Assembly (NCBI RefSeq): GCF_900095265.1
Contig: NZ_LT607658.1
Coordinates: forward strand, 111,524 to 175,523
Length of the DNA stretch: 64,000 nt
Reading direction: 5' to 3'
From: Janthinobacterium sp. UMAB-56
Lineage (GTDB): Bacteria; Pseudomonadota; Gammaproteobacteria; Burkholderiales; Burkholderiaceae_D
In this document: piece by piece, positions 34,818 to 42,979 of the stretch
Numbering within the stretch: position 1 is the first letter of the stretch
How the letters are laid out: the number at the start of each line of letters is the position of its first letter
The notes under the pieces: model-generated
What the model was told of the DNA's origin: nothing
Seen by the model: only the letters and a program-made list of their open reading frames with translations
Databases searched by the model: none
Translations under genes and position numbers: made by a program

Positions 34818-37800
34818 ATGCAAAAACCGCCAGAAGCAAGCGTGACAGAACATGTGCCATTGGCCCTGCGCTGGCAGCGGCTGCGTGCCGCCTATCGCAT
34901 GGCCAACCTGGCCACCCATCATGTGTTGGGTCTTGCCATCAAACTGGTGCTGCTGGCGTATTTCGCCTTCGCCGTGCTGTTTTTATTCCTGCGCTACGCC
35001 ATCTTGCCGAATATCGATTATTACAAAGGCGATATCGAGCGGGCGGCCAGCCGCGCGCTGGGCAACCCTGTCAGTATCGCGCGTATTTATGCCTCGTGGC
35101 ATGGCGTGCGCCCGAATCTCTTCCTCGGCGACGTGAGCCTGCGCGACCAGGCGGGCCGCCAGGCGCTGAGTCTGCCGAGCGTCTCGGCCACCGTGTCATG
35201 GTGGAGCGTGCTCGGTTCCGTGCGTTTCACGACCCTGGAAATCACGCGGCCCGACCTGGACGTGCGGCGCAGCAAGGATGGCAAGCTGTATGTGGCGGGC
35301 GTCTTGATCGACAGCACGCAAGGCAGCGATGGCAAGGGCGCCGACTGGCTGCTGTCGCAGCATGACATCATCATTCGCGATGGCAAGGTGCGCTGGACGG
35401 ACGAAGCACGCGGCACACCCGAGCTGGCTTTGTCCCAGGTCAATTTGCTGCTGCGCAACCGCTGGCGCAGCCACCAACTGGGCTTGCAGGCCACGCCGCC
35501 GGCCAGCCTGGCCGCGCCCATCGATGTGCGCGCTCACTTCACGCATCCGCCCTTCAGCACGCGCATCTCGGATGTGTCGATGTGGAAGGGCGAGCTGTAC
35601 GCCGACCTGAAAAATGCCGACCTGGCCGCCTGGCGCCGCTACCTCGATTATCCGTTCGAGCTGAGCCAGGGCAAGGGTGCCCTGCGCGCCTGGCTGAGCC
35701 TGGATCACGCCCGCCTCGCCGGTTTCACTGCCGACGTGGGTCTGGCCGATGTGCAGGCGCAACTGGGGCGGCATATCGCCCCGCTCGACCTGCTGTCGGT
35801 CAGCGGGCGCATTTCGGCCAAGGAAGAGCTGTCGGCGCAGGTGCCGGACGGCAAGCCAACCTTTGGCGCGAATGGGCATCAGGTGGAGCTGACGAATTTC
35901 GCAGTGGAAACGCGCGATGGCCTCAGCCTGCCGCCCACGACCCTATCCGAACGCTTTGTTGCCGCCACCAGGCGCAAGCCGGCGCGCACGGAAATCACGG
36001 CCAAGTCGCTCGATTTGCAAACCCTGGCGGCGCTGGCCGACAAGCTGCCGCTGGGCGAGCAGCAGCGCCAGCGCCTCGACGCCCTGGCGCCGCGCGGGCG
36101 CTTGCAGGATTTTTCAGCGCAATGGGAAGGCGAGATGGCCACGCCCGCCAGTTACCGTTTGCGCGGCAAGCTCATCGACCTGGGCCTGAATGCGCAGCCG
36201 GCGCGCCTGGCAGTGGCGAAGACGGCGAGCGCCCCCGCGCAGGCGGCGGCGCCGGCCATTCCCGGCTTCGAGCACCTGAGCGGCAGCATCGACGCCAACG
36301 ACAAGGGCGGCAGCATCCATATCGATGCGCAAGACCTGGTGCTGCAATTGCCCACGTACTTGAGCGAACCGGTCATGCCGTTCGAACAATTCGCCATGCA
36401 GGCGCGCTGGACGTTTGAAGCCGAGAATATGCTGCAAGTCGAACTGGACAAGCTTGATTTCAATCAGCAAGGCTTGCGCGTCGCCTTGCAAGGCACGCAC
36501 CGCATGCCGCTCGACGGCAAGAACCTGGGCCAGGTCGATTTGACGGGCACGATAGACAATTTCCAGATTAACAGTATCGGCCGCTATTTGCCGCTGCAAA
36601 CGCCCGAGCACCTGCGCCACTGGCTGACGGGCGCGCTCGAAGGCGGCGTGGCGCGCGATGTCAGCCTGCGCCTGCGCGGCGAGCTCGAACACTTCCCCTT
36701 CAAGGCCGACACGCCAGCCCAGCGGAATGCCGCCCAGCGCAACCGCGGCGACTTCCGCGTGGCCGGCAAGATCGAGAATGGCACCCTGAACTATGCGCCC
36801 GGCGAATTTGCGGAAAGCGGCCCGCTGGCCGGCAAGGCGCCCCTGTGGCCGCAGGCGGACAAGATCAATGGCAGTTTCGTGTTTGAACGGGCGCGCATGG
36901 AAATTCGCGGCGATACGGCCACCACGGGCGGCGTGGCCTTGACGAATGTCAAAGCCGTGATCCCCGACCTGACCGTGTTCGATACCTTGCTCGACATCGA
37001 AGGCAACGCAGCGGGCCCGATGCAGGAATTCCTCAAATACGTGACGGCCAGCCCCGTGCTGGGCTGGATCGAGCATTTCACGGATGAAACGACAGCGACG
37101 GGCAACGCCAAGCTGGCATTGAAGCTGCACCTGCCGATCGAGCGCATGCTGGACTCGACCGTGCAGGGCAGCTTGCAGCTGGCGGGCAATGATGTGGTGC
37201 TGTTCCACGACATGCCGCCCGTGCTGGGCACGCAGGGCAAGATCGAGTTCAACGAGAAGGGCGTCAACCTGAATGGTTTGAATGGCAACCTGCTGGGCGG
37301 GCCACTGGCCATCTCGGGCGGCACGCAGCCGGACAGTTCCATCCAGGTGAAACTCGCCGGCAGCATGAGCATCGATGGCTTGCGCAAGACCTATCCCTCG
37401 CCTGTGCTGCAGCGCCTGGCGCAACATTTGAATGGCGGCGCGCGCTATAGCGGCCTGATCACGGCGCGCGACCACCAGGTGGTGGTCAATGTCGAGTCGC
37501 CGCTGACGGGCCTGGGCCTGGATTTCCCGGCCCCTCTGAAAAAGCCTGCCAGCGACAGCCTGCCCGTGAAGTTCACTTTGACGGGCAATGCGGCGAACGG
37601 GGCCGGCCTGCGCACTGACGATATCCGCATCGCGCTGGGGTCGGGCATCGCTGCGCGCTACCAGCGCCAGAAGCAGGGCAAGGATGCCTGGCGCCTGGTG
37701 CGCGGCGGCATCGGCGTGAACGTGCCGGCGCCGGAACCGGACAGCGGCATGATGCTCAACGTGAATATGAAAACGCTGGACGTAGACAGCTGGATCGGCG

Positions 37801-39017
37801 TCGGCAGCGAGATTGCCGGCAGCACGGCGCCAGCCGAAGCGGGCGGCAACGCCGACGATGCGCCCGATATCGCACAATACGTGGTACCGGACCTGATGGC
37901 GGCCCGTGCCAGCGAACTGATGCTGGGTGAGCGCAAGCTGGAAAACGTGGTAGTGGGCGCCACGCATCAAAAGGATGTGTGGCAAGCCAGTATAGACGCG
38001 AAACAGGTGTCCGGTTATGTGACCTGGCTGGAAACGCCGTCCGGATTGGGCAAGATGACGGCGCGCCTGTCGTCGCTGATCATTCCGGAGTCGGCCGCCA
38101 ACGACGTGAAAAATTTGCTGGAAGGCAAAAGCGGCGCCCAATCCATCCCCTCGCTCGATATCATCGCCGAGCAATTTGAACTGTTTAACAAGAAGATAGG
38201 CCGGCTGGAGTTGCAAGCCTATAACACCATGGCAGCAGGCGGGCGTGAATGGCGCGTGGGCAAGTTGCAACTGTCGAACGCCGATGGCGCGCTGAGCGGC
38301 AATGGCAAATGGGTTATCAAGGATGGGCAAAGCACGACCAGCCTGCGCTTCGGCCTCGATATCGTCGATGCGGGCAAACTGCTCGACCGCTTCGGCTTTG
38401 CCGACACGGTGCGTCGCGGCAAGGGCCGCCTGAGCGGCGACATCGCCTGGAATGGCTTGCCGTATTCGCTGGACATTCCCACCCTGTCGGGCCAGATCGA
38501 AATGAATGTGGAGTCGGGCCAGTTCCTCAAGCAGGATCCGGGCGCGGCCAAGCTGTTGGGCGTGCTCAGTCTGCAAGCCTTGCCCCGTTTGCTGAAACTC
38601 GATTTCCACGACGTATTTTCCGAAGGCCTGGCCTTCGACGGCATCACGGCCAACGCCAGCATCAAGCGCGGCGTGGTGACGACCGACAACCTCAAGATGC
38701 ATGGCGTGGCGGCCACCGTGCTGATGGATGGCACGGCCGATATCGCCAATGAAACGACGAATCTGCATGTGGTGGTGATCCCCGAGTTTAACCTGGGCAC
38801 GGGGCCGCTCGTATATGCGCTGGCCGTCAACCCTGTCATTGGCCTGGGAAGTTTTCTGGCGCAATTGTTCCTGCGCGCTCCCGTGATGAAGGCGCTGACT
38901 TACCACATGCGTATCGCCGGCCCGTGGAAATCGCCCGTCGTGACCAAGCTCGATGGTGGTAAATTGGAGCCTGTCGCCGTGCCTGCCGCCTCAGCCGGGG
39001 AGGCGGTGGCGAAATAG
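34818..39017 (+). CDS. yhdP: YhdP family AsmA-like envelope protein
   Basis: This very large protein (about 1399 residues) has one N-terminal membrane anchor at about residues 36–58 (IKLVLLAYFAFAVLFLFLRY), then a long periplasmic region rich in beta-strand. Its DUF3971 domain and AsmA-like C-terminal part fit the YhdP/TIGR02099 family. In E. coli, YhdP is one of the AsmA-like proteins that move phospholipids to the outer membrane. The start is uncertain: ATG 34818 fits the usual N-terminus, while ATG 34746 would add 24 residues. The next two genes, a nitrilase gene and tldD, follow closely. A yhdP–tldD arrangement is conserved in proteobacteria. Confidence 0.92.
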   Translation: MQKPPEASVTEHVPLALRWQRLRAAYRMANLATHHVLGLAIKLVLLAYFAFAVLFLFLRYAILPNIDYYKGDIERAASRALGNPVSIARIYASWHGVRPNLFLGDVSLRDQAGRQALSLPSVSATVSWWSVLGSVRFTTLEITRPDLDVRRSKDGKLYVAGVLIDSTQGSDGKGADWLLSQHDIIIRDGKVRWTDEARGTPELALSQVNLLLRNRWRSHQLGLQATPPASLAAPIDVRAHFTHPPFSTRISDVSMWKGELYADLKNADLAAWRRYLDYPFELSQGKGALRAWLSLDHARLAGFTADVGLADVQAQLGRHIAPLDLLSVSGRISAKEELSAQVPDGKPTFGANGHQVELTNFAVETRDGLSLPPTTLSERFVAATRRKPARTEITAKSLDLQTLAALADKLPLGEQQRQRLDALAPRGRLQDFSAQWEGEMATPASYRLRGKLIDLGLNAQPARLAVAKTASAPAQAAAPAIPGFEHLSGSIDANDKGGSIHIDAQDLVLQLPTYLSEPVMPFEQFAMQARWTFEAENMLQVELDKLDFNQQGLRVALQGTHRMPLDGKNLGQVDLTGTIDNFQINSIGRYLPLQTPEHLRHWLTGALEGGVARDVSLRLRGELEHFPFKADTPAQRNAAQRNRGDFRVAGKIENGTLNYAPGEFAESGPLAGKAPLWPQADKINGSFVFERARMEIRGDTATTGGVALTNVKAVIPDLTVFDTLLDIEGNAAGPMQEFLKYVTASPVLGWIEHFTDETTATGNAKLALKLHLPIERMLDSTVQGSLQLAGNDVVLFHDMPPVLGTQGKIEFNEKGVNLNGLNGNLLGGPLAISGGTQPDSSIQVKLAGSMSIDGLRKTYPSPVLQRLAQHLNGGARYSGLITARDHQVVVNVESPLTGLGLDFPAPLKKPASDSLPVKFTLTGNAANGAGLRTDDIRIALGSGIAARYQRQKQGKDAWRLVRGGIGVNVPAPEPDSGMMLNVNMKTLDVDSWIGVGSEIAGSTAPAEAGGNADDAPDIAQYVVPDLMAARASELMLGERKLENVVVGATHQKDVWQASIDAKQVSGYVTWLETPSGLGKMTARLSSLIIPESAANDVKNLLEGKSGAQSIPSLDIIAEQFELFNKKIGRLELQAYNTMAAGGREWRVGKLQLSNADGALSGNGKWVIKDGQSTTSLRFGLDIVDAGKLLDRFGFADTVRRGKGRLSGDIAWNGLPYSLDIPTLSGQIEMNVESGQFLKQDPGAAKLLGVLSLQALPRLLKLDFHDVFSEGLAFDGITANASIKRGVVTTDNLKMHGVAATVLMDGTADIANETTNLHVVVIPEFNLGTGPLVYALAVNPVIGLGSFLAQLFLRAPVMKALTYHMRIAGPWKSPVVTKLDGGKLEPVAVPAASAGEAVAK

Positions 39018-39047
39018 TCGGGGTGTTCGAATGGATGAAAGGTGGCA

Positions 39048-39848
39048 ATGATGCATACAGTGGCAGCAGTACAAATGATTTCTTCGCCATTCGTGGAAGA
39101 CAACCTGGCCACGGCGCGGCGCCTGGTGGCGCAGGCCGCGGCCGCTGGCGCGCAGCTGGTGGTGTTGCCCGAATACTGGGCCATCATGGGCAAGCAGGAA
39201 ACGGACAAGCTGGCCCATGCGGAACAGCCCGGCAGCGGACCTATCCAGGATGGCATGGCGCAGATGGCGCGCCAGCATGGCATCTGGCTGATCGGCGGCA
39301 CCTTGCCCCTGATCTCTGGCGAGGAGGGCAAGGTCCTCAATACGACGCTGGTGTACGACCCGCAAGGCGCGCCGGCCGGCCGCTACGACAAGATCCACCT
39401 GTTCGGTTTTACGCGCGGCGCCGAGTCGTACAACGAATCGCGTACCATCGTGCCCGGTGTGCAGGTGCGCGCCATCGAGACGCCGTTCGGTCGGGTCGGC
39501 CTGTCCATCTGCTACGACCTGCGCTTTCCCGAACTGTACCGCGCCATGGGCGATTGCGCGCTGATCGTCGTGCCTGCCGCGTTTACCCATACGACGGGCA
39601 GCGCCCACTGGGAAGTGCTGCTGCGCGCGCGCGCCATCGAAAACCAGTGCTATGTGCTGGCTTCGGCGCAGGGTGGCCTGCATCCGAACGGCCGGCGCAC
39701 CTGGGGCCACAGCATGCTGATCGACCCGTGGGGCGAAGTGAAAGCCGTGCTGCCCGAAGGCGAGGGCGTGGTGAGCGGCGAGATCGACCTGGCGTTCCTG
39801 GCCGGCGTGCGCGAATCCTTGCCAGCGTTAGCCCACCGCACCATGTAA
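39048..39848 (+). CDS. Carbon-nitrogen hydrolase (nitrilase superfamily, Nit-like)
   Basis: The 266-residue cytosolic enzyme has the full catalytic set in the order expected: Glu42 (VLPEYW), Lys115 (RYDKIHLFGF) and Cys155 (SICYDLRFPE). The sequence is closest in character to the Nit1/deaminated glutathione amidase group, which hydrolyses amide bonds in aberrant glutathione; that assignment is inference. The start is placed at ATG 39048 after AAGG, with ATG 39051 and GTG 39042 as alternatives. It sits 30 bases after yhdP and 19 bases before tldD, so the three are almost certainly one operon. Confidence 0.9.
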   Translation: MMHTVAAVQMISSPFVEDNLATARRLVAQAAAAGAQLVVLPEYWAIMGKQETDKLAHAEQPGSGPIQDGMAQMARQHGIWLIGGTLPLISGEEGKVLNTTLVYDPQGAPAGRYDKIHLFGFTRGAESYNESRTIVPGVQVRAIETPFGRVGLSICYDLRFPELYRAMGDCALIVVPAAFTHTTGSAHWEVLLRARAIENQCYVLASAQGGLHPNGRRTWGHSMLIDPWGEVKAVLPEGEGVVSGEIDLAFLAGVRESLPALAHRTM

Positions 39849-39867
39849 ATGTAAACAATAGATAGCC

Positions 39868-41328
39868 ATGATCCCATTTGAACCCAATTTGTCCAGCCTG
39901 GCTGTGGCGCGCGATATCCTGTTGACTCCCTTCGGCCTGGACGAAGACAAGCTGCTCAAAGCCCTGGGCACGATGTTTACGCACAAGGTCGACTATGCCG
40001 ACCTGTACTTCCAGTCGACCAGGAGCGAAGGCTGGAGCCTGGAAGAGGGCATCGTCAAGACCGGCAGTTTTTCCATCGACCAGGGCGTGGGCGTGCGCGC
40101 CGTGTCTGGCGACAAGACGGCTTTTGCATATTCCGACGATATTTCCGAGCGGGCCCTGCTGGAAGCAGCGGCGGCTACGCGCACGATTGCGCGCGCGGGA
40201 AGCGGCAAGATCAAGATTGCGGGGCAGACGCTGGCGCAGGGCGGGCGCTCGCTGTACCTGCCCAATGACCCGCTCGCTTCGCTCGATGCGACGGCCAAGG
40301 TGCAGTTGCTCGAACGCGTGGAAAAGATGGCGCGCGCGAAAGATCCTCGCGTGGTGCAGGTAATGGCGGGCCTGGCCGGTGAATATGACGTGGTGCTGGT
40401 GCTGCGCAGCGATGGCGTGCTGGCGGCCGACATCCGGCCCCTGGTGCGTGTCTCGCTCACCGTGATCGCCGAGCAGAACGGCCGCCGCGAAACGGGCTCG
40501 GCCGGTGGCGGCGGGCGTTTCAGCTATGACTATTTCAGCGATGCCGTGCTGGAGCAATACGCGGCCGACGCCGTCAATTCGGCGCTGGTCAACCTGGAGG
40601 CGCGCCCCGCGCCGGCCGGCCCCATGACCATCGTGCTGGGGCCGGGTTGGCCCGGCATCCTGTTGCACGAAGCGATCGGCCATGGCCTGGAAGGCGATTT
40701 CAACCGCAAGGGTTCGTCCGCGTTTTCCGGGTGCATTGGCGAGCGCGTGGCAGCCAAGGGCGTCACCGTGGTCGACGACGGCACCCTGGCCGGCCGGCGC
40801 GGCTCCCTGAATATCGACGACGAAGGCAATCCCACGCAGTGCACGACCCTGATCGAAGATGGCATCCTGAAGGGCTACATTCAGGACACCATGAATGCGC
40901 GCCTGATGAAAATGCCCGTGACAGGCAATGCGCGCCGCGAATCGTTCGCCCACCTGCCCATGCCGCGCATGACGAACACCTATATGCTGGGCGGCGACAA
41001 GGACCCGGGCGAGATCCTCGCTTCCGTCAAAAACGGTTTGTATGCCGTCAACTTTGGCGGCGGCCAGGTCGATATCACGAACGGCAAGTTTGTCTTCTCG
41101 GCCAGCGAAGCGTACATGATCGAAAACGGCAAGCTCAGCTACCCGGTCAAAGGGGCGACCCTGATCGGCAACGGCCCGGACGTACTCAACCGTGTTTCCA
41201 TGATCGGCAACGACATGCGCCTGGACTCGGGCGTGGGCGTATGCGGCAAGGAGGGGCAAAGCGTGCCCGTGGGCGTGGGGCAGCCGACCTTGCGCCTCGA
41301 TGGCATCACGGTGGGCGGCACGGCCTGA
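39868..41328 (+). CDS. tldD: Metalloprotease TldD
   Basis: TldD works with TldE/PmbA as a zinc-dependent protease that cuts small peptides and degrades unstructured proteins. The 486-residue length is typical. The metal site [11 protein letters not shown] is intact, with His267, Glu268 and His272. The N-terminal domain begins at [16 protein letters not shown] and includes SVRR-like segments with QGVGVRAV. No pmbA gene lies in the window. The gene ends the yhdP–nitrilase–tldD cluster. No clear terminator follows; the next region holds the aroG leader. Confidence 0.95.
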   Translation: MIPFEPNLSSLAVARDILLTPFGLDEDKLLKALGTMFTHKVDYADLYFQSTRSEGWSLEEGIVKTGSFSIDQGVGVRAVSGDKTAFAYSDDISERALLEAAAATRTIARAGSGKIKIAGQTLAQGGRSLYLPNDPLASLDATAKVQLLERVEKMARAKDPRVVQVMAGLAGEYDVVLVLRSDGVLAADIRPLVRVSLTVIAEQNGRRETGSAGGGGRFSYDYFSDAVLEQYAADAVNSALVNLEARPAPAGPMTIVLGPGWPGILLHEAIGHGLEGDFNRKGSSAFSGCIGERVAAKGVTVVDDGTLAGRRGSLNIDDEGNPTQCTTLIEDGILKGYIQDTMNARLMKMPVTGNARRESFAHLPMPRMTNTYMLGGDKDPGEILASVKNGLYAVNFGGGQVDITNGKFVFSASEAYMIENGKLSYPVKGATLIGNGPDVLNRVSMIGNDMRLDSGVGVCGKEGQSVPVGVGQPTLRLDGITVGGTA

Positions 41329-41592
41329 ACCAGGGGGCAAGCGCAAACACCTGCGACTCATATTGTGTGCTTCGATTCCGCACGGAGAAAGCGTCCCGTC
41401 CCGCCCGCGTAGTCGAGAGGGGTACGGTGCCTCGCCTGCCACCGTTAAAAGGGCCGCCCTGGCGTGTGCGTCACGGCGGCGACCGCGTTGACAGGCAGCC
41501 GATGCGTATCGCTACAGCGCAACTTTTTATGCTTTTTTGCGTATTTTTCAGTGTAAAACGGCGGCGACATGCGGCTTTGCCGACAAATATGC
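41329..41592. other. Intergenic region before the aroG promoter
   Basis: This stretch between tldD and the aroG promoter holds no gene I can support. A possible stem GCCGCC/GGCGGC lies near 41451–41485 without a T-run. The right-hand part is rich in T-runs. Confidence 0.4.
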
Positions 41593-41622
41593 TTGCCAAC
41601 CCTTGCAATTTAGGTTTATAGT
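41593..41622 (+). promoter_or_regulatory. Probable sigma-70 promoter of the aroG leader
   Basis: TTGCCA (41593–41598) and TATAGT (41617–41622) are separated by 18 bases. Transcription would begin near 41629, about 19 bases before the leader-peptide ATG. Confidence 0.6.
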
Positions 41623-41647
41623 CGTTCATCACTTAGGGATGACTCGC

Positions 41648-41716
41648 ATGTTCGCTCGCCACTTTTTTACCGCTTATTTTTACTTTAGCAATTCCAACCC
41701 AAAGGCGGTGGAGTAG
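41648..41716 (+). CDS. Phe/Tyr-rich leader peptide of aroG
   Basis: This 22-codon frame starts at ATG 41648, nine bases after AGGGA, and stops at TAG 41714. Phe is at positions 2, 6, 7, 11 and 13 and Tyr at 10 and 12, so seven of 22 residues are the aromatic amino acids whose supply the next gene controls. The control codons cluster between 41663 and 41686. A ribosome stalled there would leave the downstream GGCGGT (41704–41709) free, while one at the stop codon would cover it. This is the classic design of a transcription-attenuation leader such as that of E. coli pheA. Its product is probably not functional. Confidence 0.85.
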   Translation: MFARHFFTAYFYFSNSNPKAVE

Positions 41717-41790
41717 CGGTCGGTTCACGTAGCAGCAAAACGAGATCCCAGCAAATTCTAAAAAACCGCCACTGATGGCGGTTTTTTTTT
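41669..41790 (+). promoter_or_regulatory. Transcription attenuator of aroG
   Basis: Four pairing segments can be seen. ACCGC (41669–41673) can pair with GCGGT (41705–41709) as the 1:2 stem. GGCGGT (41704–41709) can pair with ACCGCC (41765–41770) as the 2:3 antiterminator. CCGCCA (41766–41771) pairs with TGGCGG (41776–41781) and is followed by nine T, the 3:4 terminator. Segment 2 overlaps the end of the leader reading frame, as needed for ribosome control. The pairings were found by eye; no folding energies were computed. Confidence 0.78.
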
Positions 41791-41830
41791 ACCCAGATGT
41801 TTTACCCATCCTTAAATTTTGGAGAAAATG

Positions 41831-42895
41831 ATGCCCCGCACCGATGATTTGCGCATTCGCGAAATGAAGGAACTGACTCCGCCGTCCCACCTGATCCGCG
41901 AATTCGCCTGCTCGGAGCAAGCCGAACAGACCGCCGCCAGCGCCCGTATCGCCTTGCACCGCATCTTGCACGGTCAGGACGACCGCCTGATGGTCGTCAT
42001 CGGGCCTTGCTCCATCCACGACACCAAGGCGGCGATAGAATATGCGCGCCTGCTGGTCAAGGAGCGCGCGCGTTTCGCCGGTGAACTGGAAATCGTCATG
42101 CGCGTGTACTTCGAGAAACCGCGCACCACGGTGGGCTGGAAGGGGCTGATCAACGATCCGTACATGGACAACAGCTTCCGCATCAACGACGGCTTGCGCA
42201 TGGCGCGCGAACTGTTGCGCGATATCAATGAATTGGGCTTGCCGGCCGGCACCGAGTTCCTCGACGTCATCAGCCCGCAATACATCGCCGACTTGATCAG
42301 CTGGGGCGCCATCGGCGCGCGCACCACGGAATCGCAGGTGCACCGCGAGCTGGCTTCGGGACTGTCGTGCCCCGTCGGCTTCAAGAATGGCACGGATGGC
42401 AATGTGAAAATCGCCGTGGAAGCCATCAAGGCCGCTTCGCAGCCGCACCATTTCCTCTCCGTCACGAAAGGCGGCCACTCGGCCATCGTCTCGACCAACG
42501 GCAACGAAGATTGCCACATCATCCTGCGCGGTGGGAAGACGCCCAACTATGACGCGGCCAGCGTGGACGAAGCGTGCAAGGCCATCGCCGCGCAAGGCCT
42601 GGCGGCGCGCCTGATGATCGATGCTTCGCATGCGAACAGCTCGAAAAAACCGGAAAACCAGATTCCCGTGTGCGCCGATATCGCCAGCCAGGTGGCAGGC
42701 GGCGATGGCCGCATCGTCGGCGTGATGGTGGAATCGCACCTGGTCGCTGGCCGCCAGGATTTGATCCCGGGCAAGGAATTGATCTATGGCCAATCCGTTA
42801 CCGATGGCTGCATCGACTGGAGCGCCAGCGTTGCTGTGCTGGAAAACCTGGCAGCGGCCGTCAAGCAGCGCCGCCTGCGGGGCGACGCTGAGTAA
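41831..42895 (+). CDS. aroG: 3-deoxy-7-phosphoheptulonate synthase (class I DAHP synthase)
   Basis: The enzyme joins phosphoenolpyruvate and erythrose 4-phosphate in the first step of the shikimate pathway. The product has about 354 residues, close to E. coli AroG/AroF/AroH. The N-terminal DDLRIREMKELTPP segment, which takes part in feedback inhibition in the family, is followed by VVIGPCSIHD, VYFEKPRTTVGWKG and a C-terminal IMIDASHANSSK-like motif (LMIDASHANSSKKPENQ). GGAG lies six bases before ATG 41831; ATG 41828 is also possible. The Phe/Tyr leader and attenuator upstream suggest control by Phe or Tyr. The gene ends in a strong terminator. Confidence 0.95.
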   Translation: MPRTDDLRIREMKELTPPSHLIREFACSEQAEQTAASARIALHRILHGQDDRLMVVIGPCSIHDTKAAIEYARLLVKERARFAGELEIVMRVYFEKPRTTVGWKGLINDPYMDNSFRINDGLRMARELLRDINELGLPAGTEFLDVISPQYIADLISWGAIGARTTESQVHRELASGLSCPVGFKNGTDGNVKIAVEAIKAASQPHHFLSVTKGGHSAIVSTNGNEDCHIILRGGKTPNYDAASVDEACKAIAAQGLAARLMIDASHANSSKKPENQIPVCADIASQVAGGDGRIVGVMVESHLVAGRQDLIPGKELIYGQSVTDGCIDWSASVAVLENLAAAVKQRRLRGDAE

Positions 42896-42912
42896 AGTGG
42901 TGTGTAGCATGC

Positions 42913-42947
42913 AAAAAAGCCCGGAAAGCTAAGCTTTCCGGGCTTTT
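42913..42947. terminator. Bidirectional terminator between aroG and receptor 3
   Basis: AGCCCGGAAAGCTT and AAGCTTTCCGGGCT form a long near-perfect palindrome flanked by A-run and T-run. It can therefore end both aroG (plus) and the convergent receptor gene (minus). Confidence 0.93.
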
Positions 42948-42979
42948 TCAGTTTTCAGCTGCAATCAGATGCAATCAGC

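Noticed and set aside
36114..38906. A 930-codon minus-strand frame opposite yhdP
   Set aside because: It has a shadow composition with no motifs, and yhdP on the plus strand explains the region.
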